Shown one piece after another: positions 14,206-14,262 of a stretch of 14,262 bases of DNA. The stretch comes from an uncultured Eubacteriales bacterium. Its GTDB lineage: Bacteria; Bacillota; Clostridia; Lachnospirales; CAG-274. The notes beneath the pieces are model-generated. The model was not told the DNA's origin and ran no database searches. It saw nothing but the letters and a program-made list of their open reading frames with translations. The position numbers were made by a program, and so were the translations under genes. The first letter of the stretch is position 1. Every line of letters starts with the position of its first letter. The stretch spans positions 1 to 14,262 of the forward strand of contig CABVAP010000056.1 in the NCBI GenBank assembly GCA_902496345.1, in the 5' to 3' direction.

Positions 14206-14262
14206 CGTTCTTCACACAAGGCTTTTAAGCCCTTGAAACAGCTGTTTTCCTCAGCGAAAATG

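Noticed and set aside
1..14262. CRISPR array, tRNA/rRNA genes, transposases, integrases, toxin-antitoxin or phage-defence genes
   Set aside because: No direct repeat array, tRNA cloverleaf signature or recognisable protein motifs of these kinds were seen on either strand.

Overview
The window is AT-rich chromosomal DNA from a low-GC Gram-positive bacterium, most likely an anaerobic, chemotactic member of the Clostridia (Bacillota). The evidence is a Phe-specific T-box leader in front of pheST, purine-rich AGGAGG-type ribosome binding sites, near-consensus sigma-A promoters, a Firmicutes-type PheS with a Cys-rich insert, and the order asp23 / recG / rsmD / coaD. I cannot name a genus. There are ten protein genes, five on each strand, diverging from about 9440. 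I see no tRNA, rRNA, CRISPR array, transposase or phage gene.

Left half, minus strand. Positions 1-125 hold short hairpins and no gene. A two-transmembrane chemoreceptor (126-1832) has its own promoter. A chemoreceptor with about six tandem HAMP-like units (3188-5455) is followed 16 bases later by a ChvE/multiple-sugar-binding lipoprotein (2089-3171). These two form an operon closed by a strong terminator, with no ABC transporter beside it, so the pair looks like a sugar-sensing module. Next comes pheS-pheT (9080 down to 5639), driven from a consensus promoter through a T-box leader with a UUC specifier.

Right half, plus strand. asp23 (9533-9892) starts from a promoter back-to-back with that of pheST. 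Its usual downstream partner, the fatty-acid kinase gene fakA (yloV), is absent. In its place lies a GC-rich, hairpin-filled element of about 150 bp (9907-10055). Then come recG, rsmD overlapping coaD, and a small coiled-coil protein of unknown function. The last 290 bases contain a terminator hairpin and a nested inverted-repeat structure, with no gene.

Most of the window is ordinary housekeeping DNA. The parts that deserve attention are the receptor plus binding-protein operon, the GC-rich element where fakA would be expected, a perfect 13-bp palindrome in the rsmD leader, and the inverted repeats at the right edge. I found no convincing new multi-gene system.
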